From positions 1-9,813 of the forward strand of contig PRDT01000047.1 in assembly GCA_003173995.1 (NCBI GenBank): a DNA stretch of 9,813 bases, in the 5' to 3' direction. The DNA is from Candidatus Levyibacteriota bacterium. GTDB lineage: Bacteria > Patescibacteriota > Microgenomatia > Levybacterales > UBA12049. Shown in pieces: positions 1 through 6,160 of this stretch. The notes under the pieces were generated by a model. That model worked only from the letters and a program-made list of their open reading frames with translations, was not told the DNA's origin and searched no databases. A program made the position numbers and the translations under genes. Position 1 is the stretch's first letter; each line of letters begins with the position of its first letter.

Positions 1-557
1 ATCTGTACAACATATGTTTTACTTCCACTATCAAGATTTATTTTTTGAGAGCTCATAAATTGTCCATCTGCTGTTCCTGAAAAATTTAGATCGGAATACC
101 AGACGGGATGTCCATCTGTACTATCAAAGAGTCTTATCTGCACATTTTCATTTGCTGAAGGAACATGCACTGTTGCCTCAAAGGTAATTTGTTTGATATT
201 GGGGTAACTACTACTATCTATAAACGCTTGAAGGCCGGGAACTGTCGTCCAATCAGTAGTCGTAGCTTGCCCTGTCCCAAAGGGAATAAAATATTCCTTG
301 ACTGTCGGTTGGACAACAGACGCAGGTCGAGAGGACGGAAGTGGAAGAGGTGTCGGTGTATTTGTAGGAATAGTTAAAAGAGCACTTTCAGAGCTGATAG
401 GTATTTGTACTGGTGGTTGTGAATTAGCAATAGGTTGATTTTGTTGATGGGTAAATATATGGAAAAGATAGATATCCAGCACAGTAATATTCATTCCGAT
501 AAATAGCTCGATGATAAAAAACAAAACTTTCCACCATGGAGTAGATGGTTGATGCAT
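1..557 (-). CDS. Membrane-anchored protein of unknown function (3' end beyond left edge)
   Basis: An open frame runs from ATG at 557-555 off the left edge, giving 185 residues with no stop. Residues 1-8 are polar. Residues 9-34 are strongly hydrophobic (WWKVLFFIIELFIG onwards) and look like an uncleaved signal anchor. Residues 38-85 are a Pro/Ser/Thr/Gln-rich linker containing PTNTPTPLPLPSSRP. From about residue 86 a compact domain begins with KEYFIPFGTG, followed by alternating hydrophobic and polar stretches with Trp and Tyr, which reads like a beta-sandwich. The likely layout is a membrane anchor, an extended stalk and an extracytoplasmic domain. I do not recognise the family and infer no function. 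The start is favoured because a good promoter ends 6 nt upstream and no Shine-Dalgarno is present. It follows the PgeF-like gene on the same strand after a 41-nt gap but appears to have its own promoter. Confidence 0.75.
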   Translation of the reverse strand, partial: MHQPSTPWWKVLFFIIELFIGMNITVLDIYLFHIFTHQQNQPIANSQPPVQIPISSESALLTIPTNTPTPLPLPSSRPASVVQPTVKEYFIPFGTGQATTTDWTTVPGLQAFIDSSSYPNIKQITFEATVHVPSANENVQIRLFDSTDGHPVWYSDLNFSGTADGQFMSSQKINLDSGSKTYVVQ

Positions 558-563
558 ATCTCT

Positions 564-592
564 AGCGTATCGAAGAGAATCACAGGAGTCAA
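564..592 (-). promoter_or_regulatory. Sigma70-type promoter for the membrane-anchored gene
   Basis: On the minus strand, TTGACT (592-587) is followed by a 17-nt spacer and TACGCT (569-564). Only 6 nt separate the -10 box from the ATG at 557, so transcription should start at or next to the start codon. There is no Shine-Dalgarno, which implies a leaderless mRNA. The promoter lies wholly in the gap after the PgeF-like stop codon. Confidence 0.55.
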
Positions 593-598
593 GAAAAT

Positions 599-1519
599 TT
601 ATAGATGTTCGATAGAGAAGACGGTAATATTTCGACCATTTCTTTTGCCTCTTTTTGCAGCTCGATGGGAAAAAAGAAGAGGGTTAGGTAAAAGTCCCTC
701 ATAAAATGTATCAAAAAGAGGATGAGTATTTGGATCATACCACTCAATATTTTCTGGCTTAATGCCCATTTCTATCATGCGATCAATTGCAGTTTGGCCC
801 ACATTGACATGGACAAATGATGCCATTTCTCCATTCAAATCGTCAATTTCATCACAAGGTTGAGAGATATTTCCTCCCCAAAGCTCTGGATCAAGCATGG
901 TCTTTGCGTCATTAGTCTTAAATGCTAACCCTTGTGCACTAATACTTGGTCCAATACTGACAGAAAATGTTGTGAGATCACATCCATGTGCTTGCATTTG
1001 TTCTAGACCTTTTCGAATAAGATCATTATTAATATGTGTCCATCCACTATGGAAGAAGAGAAAATATATTCCATCTGGACCTTGTCCAAGACCCATGCCA
1101 CCAAGACAATCTGCTATTTTAACCATGCAAATGAGATTATCAAAATCCTCAATTTTTCCCCATAAGAAATTTTTGTCTGTCTGAATAATATCGTTTTTTA
1201 ACGTGTTCGCTTTTATCCATTGAGGAGTAAGACGAATTGCTTCATGTTGAGTTCCATAAATAAAAACTGTAGGAGGAAGATGATTTGTGTCAGAAATTAT
1301 ATCTGCTTGTTTGAAAAAATTACGTGTATTTGTATCACCCTCCCCAGGATAGAGATCATAATTTGTTCCCATATTAAAAAGAGGAAGACCGTGACTAAAT
1401 GCTGCCTTAATTTTTCTATTTTTTACCAGTTCTTGTTTTTCAATAAAAGCAAACCTTCCAATATTACTCGCCTGTTGGTGTCTAAGAATTGTAGATGGAA
1501 CAAAATATTTTGAGGACAT
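599..1519 (-). CDS. pgeF: PgeF/YfiH family protein (multicopper-oxidase-like 'laccase' domain)
   Basis: This is a 306-residue member of the YfiH/PgeF family (Cu-oxidase_4 fold). E. coli PgeF keeps L-serine from replacing L-alanine in peptidoglycan precursors, and relatives such as FAMIN act on purine nucleosides. The family signatures are in order: SHG at 42-44, a His in TQHE (H92) where the family has its first metal-ligand His, ADC (C138), HSGW (H157), SIGPSI at 188-193, and FSHRAAKRG with NGRN near the C-terminus. The His-Cys-His triad is therefore present, with HE in place of the usual HG after the first His. At 306 residues it exceeds the usual 240-270, partly through about 35 N-terminal residues before the SHG motif. 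The ATG at 1519 has no Shine-Dalgarno, but a -10 box lies 10 nt upstream. The older 'polyphenol oxidase' label should not be taken literally. Confidence 0.85.
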   Translation of the reverse strand: MSSKYFVPSTILRHQQASNIGRFAFIEKQELVKNRKIKAAFSHGLPLFNMGTNYDLYPGEGDTNTRNFFKQADIISDTNHLPPTVFIYGTQHEAIRLTPQWIKANTLKNDIIQTDKNFLWGKIEDFDNLICMVKIADCLGGMGLGQGPDGIYFLFFHSGWTHINNDLIRKGLEQMQAHGCDLTTFSVSIGPSISAQGLAFKTNDAKTMLDPELWGGNISQPCDEIDDLNGEMASFVHVNVGQTAIDRMIEMGIKPENIEWYDPNTHPLFDTFYEGLLPNPLLFSHRAAKRGKRNGRNITVFSIEHL

Positions 1520-1529
1520 ACAGACTAGT

Positions 1530-1535
1530 AGTATA
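1530..1535 (-). promoter_or_regulatory. Candidate -10 box upstream of the PgeF-like gene
   Basis: TATACT on the minus strand ends 10 nt before the ATG at 1519. No convincing -35 hexamer is seen 16-18 nt further upstream. There is no purine-rich ribosome-binding site in between, so the mRNA would be leaderless or have a leader of about three nucleotides. Confidence 0.45.
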
Positions 1536-1609
1536 ACAAAATTCCTTTCAGTATTCTTATATCATCTTTGTCTATTTTTAAGACGTTTACGCGATAGTAC
1601 TTTTAGGAC

Positions 1610-1620
1610 AAGGAGGTGAT
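1610..1620 (+). promoter_or_regulatory. Full-length Shine-Dalgarno site
   Basis: AAGGAGGTGAT is an 11-nt perfect complement of the canonical bacterial 16S rRNA 3' tail. AGGAGG ends 7 nt before the ATG at 1624 and fixes that start over the in-frame Met codons 10 and 19 residues later. It stands out because most other genes here lack any Shine-Dalgarno. Confidence 0.9.
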
Positions 1621-1623
1621 TCT

Positions 1624-1935
1624 ATGGCACGAAAGAAAATAAATTCAACCGCTATGAAAGGGAAAAAGGGTGGTGTTGCAATGCAACAACATCATGAAGG
1701 TCTTACCCCAATGATTGGCGTAGGGGCAGCAGTAGGTGCTGTCATTGGAGGGGCAGTTGGGGCAGCGGCAGCAGCAGCTTTGTCAAATGAGGACACAAGG
1801 AAAAAAGTTGGGGATGCTGTGAATACATTACAAAAGCAAGCTGCTGATAGATTTGAACAGATGGCAAAAAATGTACGGGAAAAAAGTTCAAAAACTGATA
1901 ATGCAGTGATGGATGCAAAAAGGAAAGCAGATTAA
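1624..1935 (+). CDS. YtxH-like glycine-zipper small membrane protein
   Basis: This 103-residue protein has three parts. Residues 1-28 are basic and contain KKGG and paired His. Residues 29-54 form a Gly/Ala-rich hydrophobic segment (GVGAAVGAVIGGAVGAAA) with repeated GxxxG spacing typical of glycine zippers. Residues 55-103 are a charged, heptad-like helix (NEDTRKKVGDAVNTLQKQAA) expected to form a coiled coil or amphipathic helix. This is the layout of YtxH-like proteins, which are generally linked to envelope stress but lack a defined reaction. It is the first gene of a plus-strand run and the only one in that run with a strong Shine-Dalgarno, suggesting high expression. The gene diverges from the PgeF-like gene; a weak GATAGT -10-like sequence at 1593-1598 is the only promoter candidate I see. 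Confidence 0.7.
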   Translation: MARKKINSTAMKGKKGGVAMQQHHEGLTPMIGVGAAVGAVIGGAVGAAAAAALSNEDTRKKVGDAVNTLQKQAADRFEQMAKNVREKSSKTDNAVMDAKRKAD

Positions 1936-1944
1936 TGTCAAATT

Positions 1945-1953
1945 TGCTATAAT
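1945..1953 (+). promoter_or_regulatory. Extended -10 promoter for the YvlD-like gene
   Basis: TGCTATAAT is a textbook extended -10 element. Its last base is 6 nt before the ATG at 1960, so transcription would begin at about the start codon. No Shine-Dalgarno and no good -35 hexamer are present. It lies in the 24-bp gap after the YtxH-like stop, giving the downstream genes their own start of transcription. Confidence 0.6.
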
Positions 1954-1959
1954 TTAAGC

Positions 1960-2295
1960 ATGGAGCTTCTTGTAAGGTGGCTTATTACAACGGTATCTAT
2001 TTTCGTTGTAGCATATCTTTTACCAGGAGTTATGGTAAAAGATTTTGTAACCGCTTTGGTTGTGGCACTGGTACTCGGGTTATTGAATACTTTTCTCAAG
2101 CCATTGCTTCTTTTATTGACATTACCAATTAATTTTCTGACATTGGGGCTTTTTACTTTTGTTATTAATGCAGTTATTATTTTACTCGTCTCAGCTTTTG
2201 TAAAAGGATTTAGAGTAGACGGATTCTTGTGGGCGCTCCTTTTTAGTATTCTTCTTTCTTTTGTCAGTTCGCTTCTGTATAAATTCACTTCATAA
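1960..2295 (+). CDS. YvlD-type four-helix membrane protein (Phage_holin_4_2 family)
   Basis: This 111-residue protein is almost entirely hydrophobic, with four predicted membrane helices at about 5-24, 29-50, 55-78 and 88-108. Family signatures are the VAYLLPG motif after helix 1, VLGLLNTFLKP, the LTLPINFLTLGLFTFVINA block, and a second VKGFRVDGF before helix 4. These match the YvlD/PF04020 family, a widespread bacterial inner-membrane family whose 'phage holin' name comes from a distant similarity; B. subtilis YvlD belongs to a cell-envelope stress operon. Neighbouring genes give no sign of a prophage, so a lysis role is unlikely. The MFS gene starts 4 nt after this stop, so the two are probably co-transcribed and translationally coupled. 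Confidence 0.85.
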   Translation: MELLVRWLITTVSIFVVAYLLPGVMVKDFVTALVVALVLGLLNTFLKPLLLLLTLPINFLTLGLFTFVINAVIILLVSAFVKGFRVDGFLWALLFSILLSFVSSLLYKFTS

Positions 2296-2299
2296 GGTT

Positions 2300-3517
2300 A
2301 TGAAAAAACAATCGTCATTTGCTGTTTTGCAATATCGTGATTTACGTCTCTTTCTCATTGGACTTCTCATTTCATCTGTTGGTACGCAAATGCAAATTGT
2401 TGCCATTAGCTGGCATCTGTATCAATTAACCCATTCAGCGGTGAGTCTTGGACTTATGGGTGTCTTTGCATTTATACCATATATACTATTTGGGCTTTTT
2501 AGTGGGGTTGTTGCTGACACATTTCATAGGAAAAAAATATTGCTTCTGGCTCAATTTCTTTTAACACTCTCGTGTGCATGTCTATGGATATTGACTATTA
2601 CTCATCTTATCCAGCCAATTTTTATTTATCTTATTTTATTCTTCAATGCATCCGTTATGAGTTTTGACACGCCAACTCGATCTGCAGTTGTTCCATCAAT
2701 GGTGCCTAAGGAAGAATTAAAAGGAGCAGTAAATCTGCTTTTACTTGTCAGACAAACATCTCTTGTCCTTGGGCCTATGATAGTTGGATTCTTGATTGCT
2801 TTGTATGGTCCTGAAAGTGCGTATTTCTTGAATGGGTTATCATATATTTTATTTTTCTTCATGATTTTATTTGTCCGGATTTCACATACACCACTTGATA
2901 CAAAAGGATTTGTTGATCTAAAAGCCGTGAAAGAAGGAATTCTTTTCTTGAAAAACACCTCACTTATCTCATCAACAATGCTTTTAGACTTTTTTGTATC
3001 TTTCTTTGGATCAGCGACTGTTCTTCTTCCTGTATTTGCAAAAGAATTGTTACATATTAATGTACAGCAATTAGGTATTTTATATGCAGCACCTGCTGTG
3101 GGTTCTATTTTGACAGGAATTATTGTTTCGTCTCTGAAAAAAATGCACAGACCTGGACTCATATTACTTGTTGCAATGATATTCTTTGGACTGGCAACAG
3201 TTGGCTTTGGCATTTCTCGCTGGTTTGGTCTGTCTTTGGTATTTCTTGCTATTATTGGTGCAAGCGATACGTTAAGTACTATGATCAGAAATGTCCTTCG
3301 TCAAAGTCTTACTCCAGATGAGATGAGAGGAAGAATGGGATCAATTGTGATGATCTTTTTTACGGGTGGACCTTTCTTAGGAGACGCAGAAGCAGGTATA
3401 GCTGCAGGTTTTATCGGTCCTGTTTGGTCAGTTATTACTGGAGGAATTGCGGCAACACTGACGACAATCTGGGTATGGAAAAAATTCCCTCAACTTGCTC
3501 GTTACAAAGAAAACTAG
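2300..3517 (+). CDS. Major facilitator superfamily exporter (MFS_3 / EntS-like)
   Basis: This 405-residue integral membrane transporter has about twelve hydrophobic helices. It shows the loop 2-3 motif A as GVVADTFHRKKI (residues 69-80), the GTQMQIVAISWHLYQLT segment in helix 1, DTPTRSAVVP after helix 4, and SLTPDEMRGRMG at about 335-346. The last two are typical of the MFS_3 branch (enterobactin exporter EntS and related drug or siderophore exporters). The substrate cannot be told from sequence. I chose ATG at 2300 over the in-frame TTG at 2261 because the extra 13 residues would overlap the upstream gene, and the ATG follows that gene's stop by 4 nt. An AAGG lies 2 nt before it, too close for a good ribosome-binding site, so coupling to the YvlD-like gene is likely. 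Confidence 0.88.
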   Translation: MKKQSSFAVLQYRDLRLFLIGLLISSVGTQMQIVAISWHLYQLTHSAVSLGLMGVFAFIPYILFGLFSGVVADTFHRKKILLLAQFLLTLSCACLWILTITHLIQPIFIYLILFFNASVMSFDTPTRSAVVPSMVPKEELKGAVNLLLLVRQTSLVLGPMIVGFLIALYGPESAYFLNGLSYILFFFMILFVRISHTPLDTKGFVDLKAVKEGILFLKNTSLISSTMLLDFFVSFFGSATVLLPVFAKELLHINVQQLGILYAAPAVGSILTGIIVSSLKKMHRPGLILLVAMIFFGLATVGFGISRWFGLSLVFLAIIGASDTLSTMIRNVLRQSLTPDEMRGRMGSIVMIFFTGGPFLGDAEAGIAAGFIGPVWSVITGGIAATLTTIWVWKKFPQLARYKEN

Positions 3518-3520
3518 TCT

Positions 3521-3548
3521 TTGTTTTCTTTTCATTCTGCAGTATACT
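3521..3548 (+). promoter_or_regulatory. Promoter for the PIG-L deacetylase gene
   Basis: TTGTTT (3521-3526), a 16-nt spacer and TATACT (3543-3548) lie in the 40-bp gap after the MFS stop. The -10 box ends 9 nt before the ATG at 3558, leaving almost no untranslated leader, and no Shine-Dalgarno is seen. It also argues against the longer in-frame start at 3495, whose reading would run through this promoter. Confidence 0.5.
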
Positions 3549-3557
3549 CATCTTGAT

Positions 3558-4217
3558 ATGTCGACGATTGTTGGAGTATTCGCGCATCCTGATGACGAGA
3601 CCTTCGGTCCAGGAGGAACTTTGGCTAAATTTGCGAAGGATAATGATGTCTATATTATTTGTGCAACAAATGGAGAATATGCAACAGGAAAATTAGATAA
3701 AAAGTTAGGAGAAGAGAGGCGTTTAGAACTCAAAAAATCTGCAAAAGACTTGGGTGTAAAAAAAGTTTTTTTCTTAGGATTTCAAGATGGATCGCTTTCA
3801 AATAATCTCTACCATAAAGTTGCAGAAAAAGTAAAAAAGATTTTAGTCCAACTAAAGCCAGACATACTCATTACATTTGAACCTCACGGAGTGTCCGGTC
3901 ATATTGATCATATCTTTATGTCCATGGTAACAAGCTTTGTTTTTCCACAGATAAAGTCTGCAAAAAAAATTATGCAATATTGTATGCGGTATGAAAGAAG
4001 TGAACTCATGAGAGAAAAATATTTTATTCATTTCCCGCCCGGCTATCATGATGAAGAGATAGATGAGGTTATTGATGTGAGTGATGTCTGGGAGACGAAA
4101 GTACAGGCAATGCATAGACATCAGTCTCAGATACAAGATGTGAATCGTATTTTAACTCAGACTAAAAATTTCCCCAAAGAGGAAAATTTTCTTATTATAG
4201 AAAAGCCTCAGAAATAG
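3558..4217 (+). CDS. PIG-L / LmbE family N-deacetylase
   Basis: This 219-residue zinc hydrolase belongs to the family that removes acetyl groups from N-acetylglucosaminyl substrates (PIG-L, MshB, BshB, chitooligosaccharide deacetylases). Seen in order: AHPDDE (9-14), with H10 and D13 as metal ligands and D12 as likely base; TNGE (37-40); GEERRLEL (51-58); FLGFQDG (72-78); GHIDH (114-118), with H118 as third ligand; and KVQAMHRHQSQ (181-191), the usual C-terminal K-x-A-x-x-x-H-x-SQ signature. Catalytic residues look intact and no signal peptide is present, so it is cytoplasmic. The substrate is unknown; the neighbouring GH18-like protein would fit amino-sugar or peptidoglycan work. ATG 3558 is preferred to an upstream in-frame codon at 3495, which would add 21 residues before the conserved beta strand and overlap the MFS gene. 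Confidence 0.88.
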   Translation: MSTIVGVFAHPDDETFGPGGTLAKFAKDNDVYIICATNGEYATGKLDKKLGEERRLELKKSAKDLGVKKVFFLGFQDGSLSNNLYHKVAEKVKKILVQLKPDILITFEPHGVSGHIDHIFMSMVTSFVFPQIKSAKKIMQYCMRYERSELMREKYFIHFPPGYHDEEIDEVIDVSDVWETKVQAMHRHQSQIQDVNRILTQTKNFPKEENFLIIEKPQK

Positions 4218-4245
4218 ATACCACAAGATAGCTCTTTGTTAGGAA

Positions 4246-4254
4246 TGGTATAAT
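4246..4254 (+). promoter_or_regulatory. Extended -10 promoter for the GH18-like gene
   Basis: TGGTATAAT is a perfect TATAAT with the upstream TG of an extended -10. It ends 7 nt before the ATG at 4262. No Shine-Dalgarno lies in between, so a leaderless transcript is expected. No clear -35 box is visible. Confidence 0.62.
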
Positions 4255-4261
4255 ACGTCCG

Positions 4262-5317
4262 ATGCGCCGATTGCTTATTTTGCTGTTAATTTTACTCATA
4301 GGAGGAGGGTGGTATTTCTGGACAAAGAATACTACGAGTCCAACTATCAGAATACTTTCTCAGAAGCCGGGTATACCTACTCCCTCCCCAATAAAACATG
4401 TCGAAAAAAGTATATTTGTACCATACTGGACGCTGGATGGACAAAAAATTCCAGAAGAATATAAGCAAGTTGTCTATTTTGGCATAACAGTTAATGAAAA
4501 GGGAGTAGATACAAGCGATATTGGTTACAAAAATGTGGCTAAATTTTCTAAAAGCGTTGACTCTTCTCAAAAGACACTTCTTACGGTTAGGATGCTGGAT
4601 CGGGATACCAATGAAAAAATTTTACAAAGTCCAGAATTACAAAAGCATGTTATACAAGACGCCCTGACTGTTGCAACACAACAACATTTTGATGGAGTTG
4701 TCTTGGACCTTGAGCAAAATGCGATCGCCTTTGACTCTGTAGTAAAAGGCATTACTCAATTTTCGACATCATTTGCAAAAGCAGCGAAAGCATACAATTT
4801 ATCTTTTTATCAGGCTATCTATGGAGACGCTTTTTATCGTCTGCGACCATATGATGTTAGCTCAATTAGCAAGGCGACAGATGGAATTTTTATCATGGCA
4901 TATGATTTGCACAAAGCAGGCGCTGACGCAGGACCAAATTTTCCTTTGCAAAGTACTGACGAGTATACATTTGGCATGATGCTTACGGATTTTCTCAAAA
5001 AAGTTCCTGCTGAGAAATTATCCGTTATTTTGGGTATGTATGGATATAGTTGGCCTGTAGATAGTAAAGGTCAGACACTTGCGACAGCTGATGCGCTGAG
5101 CTGGCGTGAAATACAGCAACATATTTATCCAACGTGTGCATATATAAATTGCTCGGTACAGGAGTCTTCAAAGACCGCAACAAAAGTTACCTATTCTGAC
5201 AATGGGAAAAATTATATTTTGTTTTTTGATAACCCCACTATGTTGCAGAAAAAAGAAGATCTTCTTAAAGAAAAACGCATTTCACATATCAGTTACTGGG
5301 CATATTCCTACTTTTAG
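4262..5317 (+). CDS. Membrane-anchored GH18-like glycoside hydrolase (YaaH/spore-hydrolase type)
   Basis: This is a 351-residue protein. Residues 1-20 (MRRLLILLLILLIGGGWYFW) form a signal anchor, and residues 21-48 are a Ser/Thr/Pro linker. A GH18 TIM barrel spans about 50-351. Barrel landmarks are IFVPYWTLDG (51-60), LLTVRM (106-111), the catalytic strand FDGVVLDLE (143-151) with D144, D149 and the acid E151, FIMAYDLH (210-217), ILGMYGYSWP (256-265) and ISYWAYSY (343-350). The family consensus DGxDxDxE is here DG-VVLD-LE, so the first Asp after the Gly is Val while the two residues nearest catalysis are kept. C292 and C297 could form a disulfide in an exported protein. GH18 enzymes cleave beta-1,4 bonds next to GlcNAc in chitin or peptidoglycan; this subgroup often acts on peptidoglycan. 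Activity is probable but not certain. Confidence 0.78.
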   Translation: MRRLLILLLILLIGGGWYFWTKNTTSPTIRILSQKPGIPTPSPIKHVEKSIFVPYWTLDGQKIPEEYKQVVYFGITVNEKGVDTSDIGYKNVAKFSKSVDSSQKTLLTVRMLDRDTNEKILQSPELQKHVIQDALTVATQQHFDGVVLDLEQNAIAFDSVVKGITQFSTSFAKAAKAYNLSFYQAIYGDAFYRLRPYDVSSISKATDGIFIMAYDLHKAGADAGPNFPLQSTDEYTFGMMLTDFLKKVPAEKLSVILGMYGYSWPVDSKGQTLATADALSWREIQQHIYPTCAYINCSVQESSKTATKVTYSDNGKNYILFFDNPTMLQKKEDLLKEKRISHISYWAYSYF

Positions 5318-5322
5318 AAATA

Positions 5323-5509
5323 GAAGGGGGCGAGTATGGAAAAGCGTTTGATAACGCAAAGATGCCCCCTTCGGGACGATAAGAAAAGTAGGCCAATATA
5401 CAGCGTGTCTTGTGATTCCATACGCTCACGATAATTCTATCTCAATAGTCAATCCTGTTTACAGTCTTTTTCTCAGCTATTTGAGAAATATTGTCTGGGA
5501 TAGAACCCA
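5323..5509 (-). ncRNA. Distal structured RNA region of unit A
   Basis: A perfect 9-bp stem pairs 5323-5331 (GAAGGGGGC) with 5364-5372. It encloses conserved ATGGAAAAGCG (5336-5346) and a 5-bp hairpin with a TGAT loop on the plus strand (5344-5357). Two more hairpins follow at 5470-5487 (TTCTCA/TGAGAA) and 5496-5509 (TGGG/CCCA). Unit B has a matching stem or hairpin at each place, often with different bases. I favour the minus strand because the only strong promoter in the unit points that way, but the plus strand is not excluded: GH18 transcripts would run into it and a plus-strand terminator follows at 5518. It is not recognised as a known RNA family. Confidence 0.5.
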
Positions 5510-5513
5510 AAGG

Positions 5514-5539
5514 GGAAGGAGCGGGTGGGGCTCCTTTTT
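5514..5539. terminator. Intrinsic terminator hairpin, good on the plus strand
   Basis: GGAGC (5518-5522), loop GGGTGGG and GCTCC (5530-5534) are followed by five T on the plus strand. On the plus strand the stem can extend through AA/TT and G-U pairs. On the minus strand the same hairpin is followed by TTCCCCTTT, a poorer tail. It would stop read-through from the GH18-like gene, and perhaps part of the small-ORF transcription coming from the other side. Confidence 0.65.
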
Positions 5540-5548
5540 GCTTATGAT

Positions 5549-5746
5549 CTAGCTCATTGCAACTTTGGTCGCTTTGAGCTGCGCCGCAAGTCTTTGTAGC
5601 GCCTCCCTACTAGGGTTGGTGGTTCTGGTAACCGCTGCTAATGCTTCCCTGAGGGGGCGAGCACTTTTTCCTTTTGGCATTCTGCTCAAAAGGTCTTTCG
5701 CTGCAGTCACAAGGGCCACCTGTCTGATCCGTTGGGAAGTTTTCAT
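5549..5746 (-). CDS. Small basic protein of tandem unit A (65 aa, unknown function)
   Basis: The ATG at 5746 follows AAGGAG (5757-5752) by 5 nt. Upstream in-frame codons back to 5842 would run through the structured leader and are rejected. The 65-residue product is strongly basic, with about fourteen Lys/Arg against three acidic residues. It is Ala- and Leu-rich and probably all-helical, without a signal peptide or membrane segment. Aligned by eye with the 68-residue product of unit B, it shares an IRxxxLV start and a spaced pattern of L, A, V, PS, L and R over the last 30 residues. That suggests a distant paralogue and perhaps a degenerate helix-turn-helix protein. Nucleic-acid binding would fit its charge but is inference. 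Its composition is more GC-rich than flanking genes. I do not recognise a family. Confidence 0.6.
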   Translation of the reverse strand: MKTSQRIRQVALVTAAKDLLSRMPKGKSARPLREALAAVTRTTNPSREALQRLAAQLKATKVAMS

Positions 5747-5945
5747 GTTTTCTCCTTTGTTTGGTGTTACAACACAACTGGCGTTTACTGGTCCGTTTAC
5801 CACCTCTTCTAGCTTTCGCTTAAGGCCAGCAAAGCCGGACAAAGAACAATAGATTATTCTCTCTCCGGCTTTGGGCCTGGGTGGTTGCTTTTCTTATATG
5901 TAAACGTGCACGATAAACACACATCAGCTGTTTGATGGGATTATC
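5747..5945 (-). ncRNA. Structured ~199-nt leader RNA of unit A
   Basis: This is the predicted 5' untranslated region between the promoter and the small ORF. In minus-strand order it holds: a 5-bp hairpin (CATCA/TGATG) near the 5' end; conserved AAGAAAAGCAAC (5895-5884); a long hairpin at 5872-5831 closed by AAAGCCGGA/TCCGGCTTT with a G-G mismatch; a stem GCUGGCC paired to GGACCAGU (5830-5824 with 5794-5787) enclosing a GAAA-tetraloop hairpin (5820-5811); and a GTGT/ACAC hairpin (5775-5764) just before the Shine-Dalgarno. In the long hairpin, mismatches that would be A-C on the plus strand are G-U pairs on the minus strand, which supports the minus strand as the RNA. It could be a riboswitch-like or autoregulatory leader, or part of a longer functional RNA. 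Confidence 0.55.
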
Positions 5946-5951
5946 TCCTAT

Positions 5952-5980
5952 AGTATACAAAAATGAGGCTAAATAGTCAA
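5952..5980 (-). promoter_or_regulatory. Strong sigma70-type promoter of unit A
   Basis: On the minus strand TTGACT (5980-5975), a 17-nt spacer and TATACT (5957-5952) match the vegetative consensus closely. Unit B has the same layout at 6653-6625, and both are followed by ATAGG. Transcription should start near 5945, about 199 nt before the small ORF. Confidence 0.75.
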
Positions 5981-5999
5981 TGATTATTGTTAAAAGAAA

Positions 6000-6158
6000 G
6001 AGGGGGCTGGGATGGAAAAGCGAATGATTACGCGAAAAAGCCCCCTCAGGACTACTAAGAAAAGCTATGGATATTGCTTTACAGTCTGTTTGATGCCAGA
6101 TTGATCAGTAATTTCAAATGCTTGTTGAGAGCATGTTACGGTCTTGGGTAAACCCCAA
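6000..6158 (-). ncRNA. Distal structured RNA region of unit B
   Basis: A perfect 9-bp stem pairs 6000-6008 (GAGGGGGCT) with 6039-6047. It encloses conserved ATGGAAAAGCG (6012-6022) and a GCG/CGC hairpin with the TGAT loop (6020-6033). Further hairpins lie at 6118-6134 (ATGCT/AGCAT) and 6144-6158 (TTGGG/CCCAA). On the minus strand the GC stem is followed by TCTTTCTTTT, so it may also act as a transcript end. I see no plausible plus-strand promoter just upstream of 6000, which is the main reason to place this RNA on the minus strand. Strand assignment remains uncertain. Confidence 0.5.
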
Positions 6159-6160
6159 AA

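Larger units (their letters stand above)
5318..5990 (-). repeat. Tandem unit A: small-ORF / structured-RNA cassette
   Basis: Unit A is the first of two direct repeats with a period of about 673 bp. Compared with unit B, the same parts occur in the same order at nearly the same offsets: the minus-strand -10 box (5952 versus 6625), hairpin (5831 versus 6506), SD block (5752 versus 6405), small ORF, terminator hairpin and 9-bp GC-rich stem (5323 versus 6000). By eye the conserved blocks are the leader hairpin, the 40 nt before the ORF and the distal stem; the ORF itself has drifted. The G+C content looks clearly higher than in flanking genes. No integrase, terminal inverted repeats of a known insertion sequence, or target-site duplication is seen. 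Confidence 0.75.

Noticed and set aside
165..377. Plus-strand 70-codon ORF
   Set aside because: It lies opposite the minus-strand anchored protein, is rich in Arg/Cys/Lys with no domain pattern, and has no ribosome-binding site; it is a shadow frame.
599..1519. True copper laccase or polyphenol oxidase
   Set aside because: The protein belongs to the YfiH/PgeF fold, not to multicopper oxidases with the four copper-binding motifs.
1960..2295. Phage holin and hence a prophage
   Set aside because: The family name is historical. YvlD-type proteins are chromosomal membrane proteins and no other phage gene is present.
2626..3213. Minus-strand 195-codon ORF inside the MFS gene
   Set aside because: It is antisense to a clearly real transporter, rich in Lys/Thr/Asn, and has no motif or start signal.
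5565..5852. Plus-strand ORF across tandem unit A
   Set aside because: It is the mirror of the small minus-strand ORF and its structured leader; no Shine-Dalgarno or plus-strand promoter, whereas the minus ORF has both.
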